This document shows positions 1 to 6,849 of a stretch of 7,914 nt of DNA, one piece after another. Location of the stretch: the NCBI GenBank assembly GCA_023428515.1, contig JAEYXI010000646.1, forward strand, positions 1-7,914. Direction: 5' to 3'. The translations under genes and the position numbers were made by a program. The DNA comes from Pseudomonadota bacterium (lineage in GTDB: Bacteria; Pseudomonadota; Alphaproteobacteria; Rhizobiales; Rhizobiaceae). Below the pieces are notes generated by a model. It saw nothing but the letters and a program-made list of their open reading frames with translations, was not told where the DNA came from and did no database searches. Numbering within the stretch: the first letter of the stretch is position 1; every line of letters starts with the position of its first letter.

Positions 1-889
1 CTTCCGGTTCGCGGTGCTTGGCGAAGTTGAAGATGGTCTCGCGATACCGCTTGCCGAGGTCGAGGTCGCAGCGCGCGGTGATGATCTCGTCCTCCAGCGA
101 CCACGCCTGCGCGACGATCTCGCCCGACGGCGCGATGATTGCGCTTTGTCCGCCCATGCTCGACCCTTCCTCGACACCGCATTTGGCGGTGCCGATGACC
201 CACGTCGAATTCTGGTACGCGCCGGCCTGCATCGAAAGATGGTTGTGGAAATGGGTCAGGCTGTCGATGTCCTTGTGGCCGGTGTGGTCGTGAGGCGTGT
301 TGTAGCCAAGCATGACCATCTCGACGCCCTGAAGGCCCATGACGCGATATGTTTCAGGCCAGCGGCGATCGTTGCAGATGCACATTCCCATGACGCCGTC
401 AAAGGCGCGCCATACCTTGAAGCCGTAATTGCCCGGCTCGAAATAGCGCTTCTCCAGATGCTGATGCGTCCGGCCGGGCTGCGGTTCGGCATGGCCCGGC
501 AGGTGCACCTTGCGGTATTTGCCGACGATGTTGCCTGAGCGGTCGACCAGGATCGATGTGTTGAAGCGGCGCTTGCGGCCATCCTCATGCGCAAGTTCGG
601 CATAGCCGAGATAGAAGCCGATGCCGAGCTTCTTCGCCTCGTCGAACAGCGGCTGCGTCTCCGGCCCGGGCATCTCCTTCTCGTAATAGCTGTCGAGTTC
701 GGCCTCGTCCTCGATCAGCCAGCGCGGAAAGAAGGTGGTAAGCGCCATCTCGGTGAATACGACGAGGTCGGAGCCGCGGGCCTTCGCCTCGCGCATCATT
801 TCGACCAGCCGCCTCACCGTACCCTTGCGGGTCTCGGATTTTGCGATCGGGCCCATCTGGGCGGCGGCGGCATTGACGATGCGTGCCAT
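1..889 (-). CDS. N-carbamoyl-D-amino-acid hydrolase-like enzyme (nitrilase superfamily), 3' end outside window
   Basis: Predicted cytoplasmic hydrolase that would cut an N-carbamoyl amino acid into the free amino acid, CO2 and ammonia. The visible 296 residues align without length difference to the start of the Agrobacterium D-carbamoylase as I remember it (about 304 residues), so only a few C-terminal residues should be missing. The nitrilase triad falls at the same numbers as in that enzyme: Glu47 in FTEMALTTFFPRW, Lys127 in GKYRKVHLPGH and Cys172 in CICNDRRWPE. Arg175 and Arg176, which bind the substrate carboxylate in the known enzyme, are also present, as are the family segments RRFNTSILVD, HLEKRYFEPG and LSMQAGAYQN. 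The ATG at 889 has AGGAGG five bases upstream, overlapping the stop codon of the preceding dehydrogenase, which points to translational coupling. The family assignment is strong. Preference for D-amino-acid derivatives is inferred from similarity, and another ureido acid is possible. Confidence 0.93.
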   Translation of the reverse strand, partial: MARIVNAAAAQMGPIAKSETRKGTVRRLVEMMREAKARGSDLVVFTEMALTTFFPRWLIEDEAELDSYYEKEMPGPETQPLFDEAKKLGIGFYLGYAELAHEDGRKRRFNTSILVDRSGNIVGKYRKVHLPGHAEPQPGRTHQHLEKRYFEPGNYGFKVWRAFDGVMGMCICNDRRWPETYRVMGLQGVEMVMLGYNTPHDHTGHKDIDSLTHFHNHLSMQAGAYQNSTWVIGTAKCGVEEGSSMGGQSAIIAPSGEIVAQAWSLEDEIITARCDLDLGKRYRETIFNFAKHREPE

Positions 890-894
890 CGGTT

Positions 895-900
895 CCTCCT
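895..900 (-). promoter_or_regulatory. Shine-Dalgarno of the carbamoylase gene
   Basis: A full AGGAGG lies five bases before the ATG at 889 and shares two bases with the TAG stop of the dehydrogenase gene (899-901). It fixes the carbamoylase start and suggests that ribosomes finishing the dehydrogenase reinitiate here. Confidence 0.85.
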
Positions 901-1798
901 ATCTTTGCTTCCTCGCGGCGAGAAATCTGTAGATCTCGGTGTGGTCGGCGCCCTTGCCGAGCGTCTCGGAAGCCATTGTCCAAAGCGCCGCCGCGTCTCG
1001 CGCGCCTTCCGCATCGACGCCGAGTTCGCCGGCAAGCTCTGCGGCAGTGCGCAGGTCTTTCGCCATCAGCGCCAACGAGAAGGCGGAGGCGAAGCTGCCC
1101 GACAGGATGAAGGGCTTCATCTTCACCTCCGTCGAGTTGTTGCGCCCGGTCGAGACGTTGAGCACGTCGACCAGCACATTCGGGTCGATGCCGAATTTTT
1201 CCGCGACAATCGTGGCCTCGCAGGCTGCCGCAAGACCGGCCGCCGAGACGTAATTGTTGAGCGCCTTGACGGCGTGGCCGGAGCCGATCGGCCCGGTCGC
1301 GAATATCGACTTGCCCATCGCTTCCAGCAGCGGCCGTGCACGGTCGATGTCCGCCGCTTCGCCGCCCGCCATGATCGCCAGCGACCCGTCCAGCGCGCGC
1401 TTGACGCCGCCCGATACCGGCGCATCGATCAGAGCAATTTCCTTCGCTGCGAGCGCTTCGGCAAGCCGCCGCGTCTGCATCGGCGCCGAGGAGCTCATGT
1501 CGACTATAAGCGCGCCGGCGGCGAGCACCTCCATCGCGCCGCCCTCGCCGAGCAGCGCCTCGCGCACGATCTTGCCATCCGGCAGCATGGTGATGAGGAT
1601 CGAAGCACCTTCCGCGGCTTGCCGTGCGGCTGCAAAGGCCGCGCCACCCTTCGCCGAGAACGCGTCTCGCGCCTCGGCCGAAAGATCGCTGCCGCGCACG
1701 TCGAAGCCGGCCGCGACGAGCCGCGAGGCCATCGGCAGACCCATCATTCCGAGGCCGACGAAAGCGACCGGCTCGGCGGCTTTTGGTCTCTCAGTCAA
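899..1798 (-). CDS. 3-hydroxyisobutyrate dehydrogenase-family (beta-hydroxyacid dehydrogenase) oxidoreductase
   Basis: Cytoplasmic NAD(P)-dependent enzyme of 299 residues, the usual length for this family. Members interconvert beta-hydroxyacids and semialdehydes (3-hydroxyisobutyrate, tartronate semialdehyde and similar). Visible motifs in order are the Rossmann GLGMMG loop at residues 15-20, the substrate-binding DAPVSGG at 125-131, and GPIGSGHAVKALNN at 169-182, which carries the catalytic Lys178 and Asn182. A family-typical Lys248 occurs in MAKDLR. The start is a TTG, because no ATG lies in frame before the nucleotide-binding loop. It has AAGGA eight bases upstream and overlaps the end of the decarboxylase-like gene by eight bases (TTGACTGA). 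The carbamoylase follows after nine bases. In this operon it probably reduces or oxidises the carbon skeleton left after C-N bond cleavage. The exact substrate is unknown, and a tartronate-semialdehyde reductase is an alternative. Confidence 0.92.
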   Translation of the reverse strand: MTERPKAAEPVAFVGLGMMGLPMASRLVAAGFDVRGSDLSAEARDAFSAKGGAAFAAARQAAEGASILITMLPDGKIVREALLGEGGAMEVLAAGALIVDMSSSAPMQTRRLAEALAAKEIALIDAPVSGGVKRALDGSLAIMAGGEAADIDRARPLLEAMGKSIFATGPIGSGHAVKALNNYVSAAGLAAACEATIVAEKFGIDPNVLVDVLNVSTGRNNSTEVKMKPFILSGSFASAFSLALMAKDLRTAAELAGELGVDAEGARDAAALWTMASETLGKGADHTEIYRFLAARKQR

Positions 1799-2183
1799 TC
1801 CCCATTTCCTTGAACACGTCCTTGGCTATGCGGAAGCTGTCCAGCGCTGCGGGAACGCCGCAATAGGTGCCGATCTGCAGGAAGATTTCCTTCAGCTCGT
1901 CCTTCGTCAGCCCGTTGTTGATGGCGCCGCGTATGTGGAGCTTCAACTCATGCGGCCGGTTGAGCGCCGCGATCATGCCGAGGTTGAGGATCGAGCGCGA
2001 ACGGCGGTCGAGGCCCGGGCGATTCCAGGTTCCGTCCCAGCACCATTCGGTCGTGAGTTCCTGCATCGCCCAGTTGAATTCGTCGGCCTGCTCCAGCGAG
2101 CGATCGACATACTCCGCACCCAACACTGCACGACGGGTCTCCAGCCCGCGCTCGAATCTCTCGGACCTTGGCTTCTCGACCAT
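1791..2183 (-). CDS. 4-carboxymuconolactone decarboxylase-like protein (CMD family, PcaC-type)
   Basis: Small protein of 130 residues, the usual size of PcaC, which decarboxylates 4-carboxymuconolactone in the protocatechuate branch of the beta-ketoadipate pathway. The sequence is PcaC-like along its length: RFERGLETRRAVLGAEYVDR near residues 9-28, the conserved RPGLDRRSRS at 55-64, LNRPHELKLHIRGAINNGLT around 74-93 and YCGVPAALDSF at 107-117. It has no CxxC pair (the two cysteines are Cys48 and Cys108), so it is not an AhpD-type peroxidase. The ATG at 2183 has GAGGAG six bases upstream and starts 14 bases after the amidase stop. The gene's end overlaps the dehydrogenase start. No other pca genes are in view, so its true substrate is probably a different carboxylated or cyclic intermediate of this operon's pathway. 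That substrate is an open question. Confidence 0.88.
   Translation of the reverse strand: MVEKPRSERFERGLETRRAVLGAEYVDRSLEQADEFNWAMQELTTEWCWDGTWNRPGLDRRSRSILNLGMIAALNRPHELKLHIRGAINNGLTKDELKEIFLQIGTYCGVPAALDSFRIAKDVFKEMGID
1807..1811 (-). promoter_or_regulatory. Shine-Dalgarno supporting the TTG start of the dehydrogenase
   Basis: AAGGA lies inside the end of the CMD-family gene, eight bases before the TTG at 1798. Together with the absence of an in-frame ATG before the nucleotide-binding loop, it supports this rare start codon. Confidence 0.65.
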
Positions 2184-2189
2184 CTTCGT

Positions 2190-2195
2190 CTCCTC
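2190..2195 (-). promoter_or_regulatory. Shine-Dalgarno of the CMD-family gene
   Basis: GAGGAG sits six bases before the ATG at 2183, in the 14-base gap after the amidase stop. It selects this start over a reading frame that stays open further upstream (to 2351) inside the amidase gene. Confidence 0.8.
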
Positions 2196-2197
2196 GT

Positions 2198-3586
2198 TCA
2201 GTGCTTCGGTCTGCGGGCTGCATCCGACACGATGCGCTCGATCTCCAGCGCGTGGCCAAGCAGCCTTTCGTCGTCGCCATGGCCGGCCTGCACGAGGAAG
2301 CTGGTCGGCAGGCCCTTGCTGTCGCGCCCATTGGGCAGCGCCACACCGCAAAGGTCGAGTATGTTGCCGAGCATGGTATTGCGAAGCGCCCTGAGGTTGA
2401 CCCGGTGGAAAACCTCGTCGCTGGCTTCCAGCGGCGCCACTTCCGGCGCGGTGATCGGCGTCGTCGGCATGACGAGCAGTGCAGCGCCGAGCTGTGCGTG
2501 GAATTTCGGGATCAGCTTGTTGCGGCCGCGCTGGATCGACAGCAGATCGTTGGCCGACATGTGCTTGCCGTCCATGATGCGCTTCACCACGCGACGATCG
2601 ATCGTCTCGACCTTCTCGCTGTCGATGACGTCGCGATATTCGTTATAGGCCTCGGCGGCGGTCAAAGTGCCATATCCGGCATTCATATCGAGGATCTCGT
2701 CGAGCGTCTCGACGCGTTCGCGACGCACCGAGACCCCGGCGCGGGCCAATGCTTCCAGCGAGCGCTCGAAATTTTCCACCACCGCTTCTTCAGCGTCGTC
2801 GAGGACGACGTTCTGCGGTGCGAGCACGGTGAGCGAGGAAAGCTCGCCCCGGCGCACAGGCGTCGTCACCGCCCCGCGCAGCGCCATGTCGAGCAGGATG
2901 CAGTCTTCGACGGAACGCGCCAGCGGGCCGATCGTGTCGTAGCTGCGCGCCAGCGGCACGAGACCGTTCGCGTCGATGCGGCCGGTGCTCGTCTTGAAGC
3001 CGACGACACCGTTGAAGGCCGCCGGTATGCGCACCGACCCGCCCGTGTCGGAACCGATGGCGCAAGGCACCAGGCGTCCGGCGACCGCCGCGCCGCTGCC
3101 CGAGGAGGAGCCGCCCGGCGAGCGCAGCGTCTTACGGTCGTTGGGGTTCACCGGCGTGCCGAAATGCGGGTTGAGGCCAAGACCGGAATAAGCGAGCTCG
3201 CTGAGATTGACCTTGCCCACCGACACCATTCCTGCGGCCGCCGCATTGGCGACGCATGCAAGATCCGCCGTCTTGGCCGGCCCGCCGCCGAATAGCTTGG
3301 AGCCCGCCGTGGTCGGCGTGCCCGCCACGTCGAACAGGTCCTTCCAGGCGATCGGCACGCCGTCGAGCGGCGACAGCGGCGCACCGACCTCATAGCGGCC
3401 TTGCGCCTTCTTCGCCTCGGCGCGCGCGCGCGCCGCGCTGCCGGTGATGAAGATGTTGTCGCCCTTCGCCTTTGCGATGCGCTCCAGCCCGCATTCGGTG
3501 AGTTCGACGGGATTCGCCTCGCCCGAGCGGTAGGCAAGAGCGATTCCCGCCGCTGTCCGGTCGGCGATGTCTTCGATATTGCTCAC
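2198..3586 (-). CDS. Amidase-signature family hydrolase
   Basis: Predicted cytoplasmic amidase of 462 residues, typical for the family (GatA, malonamidase E2, AtzE and fatty-acid amide hydrolase relatives). It should hydrolyse an amide to acid plus amine or ammonia. The Ser-cisSer-Lys triad is complete: Lys82 in DGVPIAWKDLFD, Ser160 in the SPGGSSSGSGAA loop and the nucleophile Ser184 in GSDTGGSVRIPAAFNG. The Ser160-Ser184 spacing of 24 matches the family. I place the start at the GTG at 3586, read as SNIEDIADRTAAGIALAYRSG, because AGGAG lies six bases upstream and homologues usually begin at this point. The frame is open to an ATG at 3784, but that extra 66 residues are low-complexity Arg/Ala-rich and have no ribosome site. 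It heads the enzyme block of the operon. The substrate is not readable from sequence. It is not GatA-like by context, since no gatB or gatC is near. Confidence 0.92.
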   Translation of the reverse strand: MSNIEDIADRTAAGIALAYRSGEANPVELTECGLERIAKAKGDNIFITGSAARARAEAKKAQGRYEVGAPLSPLDGVPIAWKDLFDVAGTPTTAGSKLFGGGPAKTADLACVANAAAAGMVSVGKVNLSELAYSGLGLNPHFGTPVNPNDRKTLRSPGGSSSGSGAAVAGRLVPCAIGSDTGGSVRIPAAFNGVVGFKTSTGRIDANGLVPLARSYDTIGPLARSVEDCILLDMALRGAVTTPVRRGELSSLTVLAPQNVVLDDAEEAVVENFERSLEALARAGVSVRRERVETLDEILDMNAGYGTLTAAEAYNEYRDVIDSEKVETIDRRVVKRIMDGKHMSANDLLSIQRGRNKLIPKFHAQLGAALLVMPTTPITAPEVAPLEASDEVFHRVNLRALRNTMLGNILDLCGVALPNGRDSKGLPTSFLVQAGHGDDERLLGHALEIERIVSDAARRPKH

Positions 3587-3861
3587 GTCTCGCTCCTGCT
3601 TCCTCGCCTGTAGCGGCCGCGCCGCCTGTCTGCGTCGCCACGTGCCCGCTGTCCTCCGCCATTGCATCGGAGCGGTACTCGGGCTACTTCTCTCCTGCCG
3701 GCGGTCGAACTTCCTTGAGCCGGCGGGGTCCTCCAAAAACAGCTCTCCACCGCGCCCAGCCGCATTGCCGTGCGCGTTCATCATGCCGTTTCTGTTTCGA
3801 CGCCGGTTCTCGCGAGCGTGTTCAGCCCCGGCCGGCGATCATGTCCTGCTACCTGCCTCTG
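3587..3861. other. 275-bp gap between transporter and enzyme genes
   Basis: This is the longest stretch without a convincing gene. Read on the minus strand it shows no hairpin followed by a T-run, so no intrinsic terminator is visible after the ATPase. I cannot point to a good sigma-70 or sigma-54 promoter either. It holds a direct repeat GCCGGCGG (3697-3704 and 3719-3726, start-to-start distance 22 bases) and a further GCCGGCG at 3831-3837, which may be chance in such GC-rich DNA. The amidase frame remains open through about 200 bases of it, but without a ribosome site. It could hold a secondary promoter or operator for the enzyme block, or just be spacer. Confidence 0.5.
3593..3597 (-). promoter_or_regulatory. 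Shine-Dalgarno deciding the GTG start of the amidase
   Basis: AGGAG lies six bases before the GTG at 3586. It is the best ribosome site near the N-terminal end of the amidase homology, and the main reason for choosing GTG over the distant in-frame ATG at 3784. Confidence 0.75.
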
Positions 3862-5043
3862 CTAATGGCCTCCATCGAGATAGGGATCGCCGGCAGCGCC
3901 GGTATCGGCCTTCGACAGGATGTGGACATCCTCGGTATTCCAGCTCGCGACGACCTTGTCGCCCTTGTCGACCGGCTCGGAGAAATAGGCGCGATCCGAA
4001 ACGTTGGCGACGAAGACGCCGCCCGCCGTATGGATCGTCACTTTGACGTAGCTGCCCTGGTATTCGGTGGCCTCGACGACCCCTGCGACCGAGTTGATCT
4101 CCGAAGCGCCCTCGCCGCGCCGCAACGTGACCTGGTCGCGCCGCACCGAGACCGACAGCTTCGAACCAGCCAAAGCTGCCTCGTCTCCCGCCTTCGCCTC
4201 GAAGGTCGAGCCGTCCGCGTCCTTCAGCCTGATCACGCCGCCCGAATTGCTCTCGATCATGCCGGTAAGCACGTTCTGGCCGCCCATGAAGCGCGCCACG
4301 TAGGGCGTCTTCGGCTTGTTGAAGATGACGTTCGCCGTGTCGGCCTGGTCGATGCGGCCGGTGTCCATTACCACTACCATGTCGGCCAGCGCGATCGCCT
4401 CCGGTTGCGTGTGGGTCACATGGACAAAGGTGATGCCGAGCTCGTTCTGCAGGCTCTTCAGCTCGCCGCGCATCCTGAGACGCAGGAACTCGTCGAGCGC
4501 CGATAGCGGCTCGTCGAGCAGCAGGACCTTCGGGTTGGTGATCAGCGAGCGCGCCAGCGCCACGCGCTGCTGCTGGCCGCCCGAAAGCTGCGCCGGCATG
4601 CGGTCCTTGAGATGGTCGAGCTGCACACGCTGCAGCATCTCCAGCGCCTTCTGTCTCCGCTCCTCTTTCCCGACATTGCGCATCTTCAGGTAAAAGGCGA
4701 CATTGTCGAGGATGGAGAGATGCGGGAACAGCGCGTAGCTCTGGAACATCATCGCGGTGCCGCGCTCGACCGGCGGCTTACCCACCACCATGTCGTTACC
4801 GATGTAGATCTCGCCGGAGGTCGGCGTCTCGTGGCCGGCGATCATCCTGAGGATCGTCGTCTTGCCGCAGCCCGATGGCCCGAGCAGGCAGCAATAGGAG
4901 CCGTGCGGGATGGTCAGGTCGATGTTCTGCACGGCATAGGAATTGCCGAACTGCTTGGTCACCCCGACCAGCCGGATCTCGCCGCTTTCCTGGTGCGGGC
5001 GGGCGTTGGAAACGTTGGCCGTCGTTGTTGTCATGGCATTCAT
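3862..5043 (-). CDS. ABC transporter ATP-binding protein, PotA/PotG-like with TOBE domain
   Basis: Cytoplasmic ATPase of 393 residues that powers the importer encoded beside it. Motifs in order are Walker A GPSGCGKTT (55-63), Q-loop MMFQSYALFPH (Gln101), signature LSGGQQQR (153-160), Walker B VLLLDEP (173-179, catalytic Glu178), D-loop SALD (181-184) and H-loop His211. The C-terminal part (about 255-378) is a TOBE-like beta domain as in MalK, PotA and FbpC. The H-loop reads VTHTQPEA rather than the commoner VTHDQ-EA. Length and layout fit the polyamine/opine/iron importer group. The ATG at 5043 overlaps the TGA of the second permease as ATGA. A second in-frame ATG at 5034 is a possible alternative start. 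The substrate is set by the binding protein, so a spermidine/putrescine label would be by family only. Confidence 0.95.
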   Translation of the reverse strand: MNAMTTTTANVSNARPHQESGEIRLVGVTKQFGNSYAVQNIDLTIPHGSYCCLLGPSGCGKTTILRMIAGHETPTSGEIYIGNDMVVGKPPVERGTAMMFQSYALFPHLSILDNVAFYLKMRNVGKEERRQKALEMLQRVQLDHLKDRMPAQLSGGQQQRVALARSLITNPKVLLLDEPLSALDEFLRLRMRGELKSLQNELGITFVHVTHTQPEAIALADMVVVMDTGRIDQADTANVIFNKPKTPYVARFMGGQNVLTGMIESNSGGVIRLKDADGSTFEAKAGDEAALAGSKLSVSVRRDQVTLRRGEGASEINSVAGVVEATEYQGSYVKVTIHTAGGVFVANVSDRAYFSEPVDKGDKVVASWNTEDVHILSKADTGAAGDPYLDGGH

Positions 5044-5876
5044 TTTCCGCGGGACCGTTTGCGTTGGATGAGGATGATCGACGACAGCGCAAGCGCGATG
5101 ACGAGGAACGATACGATGGTGGTGACGGTGCCCAGCGCATAGAGGGCCGGCGACGTGACGTTGGTCGTCATCGTCCAGATCTCGAGCGGCAGCGTGTTCT
5201 TCGAGCCGACAGTGAGCCAGCTCCTCGGGAACTCGTCATAGGAGAGCGTGAAGCCGAACAGCGCCACTGCGATCATGCCGGGGAAGACGATCGGCACGAC
5301 CACTTCCTTGACCGTCTGCCACTTGCTGGCGCCAAGATCATAGGCAGCCTCCTCGTAGGAGGGGCTGAGCCGGCCGAGCACCGCGAACATGATGAGCAAG
5401 CCGAACGGCAGCGCCCAGGAGAGATGCGCGCCGAGCCCCGACGTGTACCAGGTCGCCGACCAGCCGAGATAGCGGAAGGTGACCAGGATGCCGATCGACA
5501 GCACCAGGCCCGGTACGATCAGGCTGGCGATCGCCGTGTAGAAGATAGCGGTCGCACCCTTGAAGCGGCGGCGGAAGGCGAAGCCTGCCGTCACCGATAT
5601 CAGCACGGTCAGGAACATCACCCCTATCGCCAGCGGCAGCGAGCGGTTGAAGGCGCCGACCACGTCGCCGGTGCGGCGCGGATTGAACAGTTCGTCGAAC
5701 CACATCAGCGACGGATCGCGCAGCGGGAAGACGAGCGATGCCGACGGTCCCTGGAAGGAGAGAATCAGCACCGCGATCATCGGCCCGTAGAGAAAGATGA
5801 CGAACAGCGTGAACAGCAAGGCCAGCACGTAGAACGTCCAGGGGCGCGGTCCGTAGGAGGGGGAAGAAGCAGCCAT
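5040..5876 (-). CDS. ABC transporter permease, PotC/PotI-like
   Basis: Inner-membrane permease of 278 residues with about six hydrophobic spans (roughly 14-40, 80-101, 111-133, 147-168, 197-214 and 248-271). It carries the EAA cytoplasmic loop of type I importers, EEAAYDLGASKWQTVKEVVVP, at about 175-195, which docks onto the ATPase. In this family it pairs with the preceding permease to form the channel. The order binding protein, permease, permease, ATPase and the short C-terminal basic tail fit the second permease (PotC/PotI type). It starts three bases after the first permease's TAA, with a weak GGTGAGA ribosome site, and ends inside the ATPase start codon, so the three genes are surely co-translated. 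The substrate is not evident. Confidence 0.94.
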   Translation of the reverse strand: MAASSPSYGPRPWTFYVLALLFTLFVIFLYGPMIAVLILSFQGPSASLVFPLRDPSLMWFDELFNPRRTGDVVGAFNRSLPLAIGVMFLTVLISVTAGFAFRRRFKGATAIFYTAIASLIVPGLVLSIGILVTFRYLGWSATWYTSGLGAHLSWALPFGLLIMFAVLGRLSPSYEEAAYDLGASKWQTVKEVVVPIVFPGMIAVALFGFTLSYDEFPRSWLTVGSKNTLPLEIWTMTTNVTSPALYALGTVTTIVSFLVIALALSSIILIQRKRSRGK

Positions 5877-5879
5877 GCT

Positions 5880-6758
5880 TTATCTCACCAGTTCCTTGCG
5901 CACGTCGACCAGGCGGAAGATCGAGGCGGCGATCAGCAGCACGATGATGAGCAAGATCACCGCACTCGCCGCGGCGCGCGGATAATTCAGGAATTGCAGA
6001 TCGTTGAAGATGCCTGACGTCGCCGAGCCCGACAGGCCGCCGCTCATCACGGTGACGACGAAGAAGTCGCCCATCACCAGCGTGACCACGAACAGCGCGC
6101 CAAGCGCGATGCCGGTCTTGGAAAGCGGCAGCACGACGTTCCAGATGACGCCCCAGCGCGTGGCGCCGGCGTCGACCGCGGCTTCCAGCAGCGACTTGTC
6201 GATGCGCGCCATCGAGTTGAAGATCGGCACGATCATGAACAGCGTGAACAGGTGGACATAGGCCACCACCACCGAGAAATCGGAATAGAGGAGCCATTGC
6301 AGCGGCTGGTCGATGACACCCATCTTGAGCAGCGCGCTGTTGATCAGTCCCTCGGTGCCGAGCACCGGCCGCCACGAGATCATGCGGATGATGTTCGACG
6401 TCCAGAACGGCACCGTGCAGACCAGGAACAGCCCGATCGCGGTCAACAGGTTGCGGACGTGGAAGACGAGGAAATAGGCGATCCAGAAGCCGAGCACGAA
6501 GGTGATGATGAGCACGATCAGCGTGAATTTCAGCGTCGACCTGTAGAGCGTCCAGGTAGTTGGGTTGCTCAGCAGGTCGATGTAGTTCTTCAGCGTGAAG
6601 TCGGGCACGATGCCGACCAGCATCTGGTAGCGGAAGAAGCTCACCACGACGACCAGCGCAACCGGCACGATGAAGAACAGCGCCAGCACGATCGTCAGTG
6701 GCGCGACCTGCAGATAGGTCGGCAGCATGGAGCGTTTTGCAGTCGGCGCAGGCGTCAT
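5880..6758 (-). CDS. ABC transporter permease, PotB/PotH-like
   Basis: Inner-membrane permease of 292 residues with about six membrane spans (roughly 20-42, 77-99, 105-125, 160-181, 214-238 and 264-285) and a large periplasmic loop after the first span, as in PotB/PotH. The EAA loop LLEAAVDAGATRWGVIWNVVLP lies at about 190-211, with Glu192, Gly198 and Pro211 in the expected places. It partners with the next permease to form the translocation path. The ATG at 6758 begins MTPAPTAKRS and is 91 bases after the binding-protein stop. Its ribosome site is poor (GGGAT about seven bases upstream), which with the palindrome in the gap suggests lower expression than the binding protein. Confidence 0.94.
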   Translation of the reverse strand: MTPAPTAKRSMLPTYLQVAPLTIVLALFFIVPVALVVVVSFFRYQMLVGIVPDFTLKNYIDLLSNPTTWTLYRSTLKFTLIVLIITFVLGFWIAYFLVFHVRNLLTAIGLFLVCTVPFWTSNIIRMISWRPVLGTEGLINSALLKMGVIDQPLQWLLYSDFSVVVAYVHLFTLFMIVPIFNSMARIDKSLLEAAVDAGATRWGVIWNVVLPLSKTGIALGALFVVTLVMGDFFVVTVMSGGLSGSATSGIFNDLQFLNYPRAAASAVILLIIVLLIAASIFRLVDVRKELVR

Positions 6759-6814
6759 CGTCTATCCCGGATGATATCAGTCTCGCCCCATGGAGCAGTC
6801 TCGAGGGCCAGGCC

Positions 6815-6840
6815 CGGGGCAGCGCAATTGCGCTGCCCCG
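6815..6840 (-). repeat. Perfect 26-bp palindrome (stem-loop) after the binding-protein gene
   Basis: The arm CGGGGCAGCGC, the centre AATT and the complementary arm form a perfect inverted repeat, able to fold into an 11-bp GC-rich stem with a four-base loop. On the transcribed strand it begins nine bases after the TAA of the binding-protein gene and is followed by GGCCTGGCCC, not by a T-run, so it is not a classical terminator. Stem-loops in this position in ABC importer operons are known to protect the upstream binding-protein mRNA and lower permease expression (malE-malF is the textbook case). That role here is inferred. A transcription-factor palindrome is possible but less likely this far into the operon. 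Confidence 0.8.
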
Positions 6841-6849
6841 AACAAGGAT

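Noticed and set aside
1791..2183. AhpD-like alkylhydroperoxidase
   Set aside because: The CMD fold is shared, but the required CxxC pair is absent and the sequence follows PcaC.
587..2648. Long open frames on the plus strand opposite the dehydrogenase, CMD and amidase genes (e.g. 587-1813, 1254-2648)
   Set aside because: They are antisense to genes with clear motifs, encode Arg/Ala/Ser-rich sequence without recognisable domains, and are expected in GC-rich DNA.
3390..3662. Minus-strand 90-residue frame beginning MAEDSGHVATQTGG at 3662
   Set aside because: Most of it overlaps the amidase gene in another frame and turns Arg-rich there. It has no convincing ribosome site, so it is probably chance.
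6815..6840. Intrinsic terminator after the binding-protein gene
   Set aside because: The hairpin is strong but is followed by GC-rich sequence rather than a T-run on the transcribed strand.
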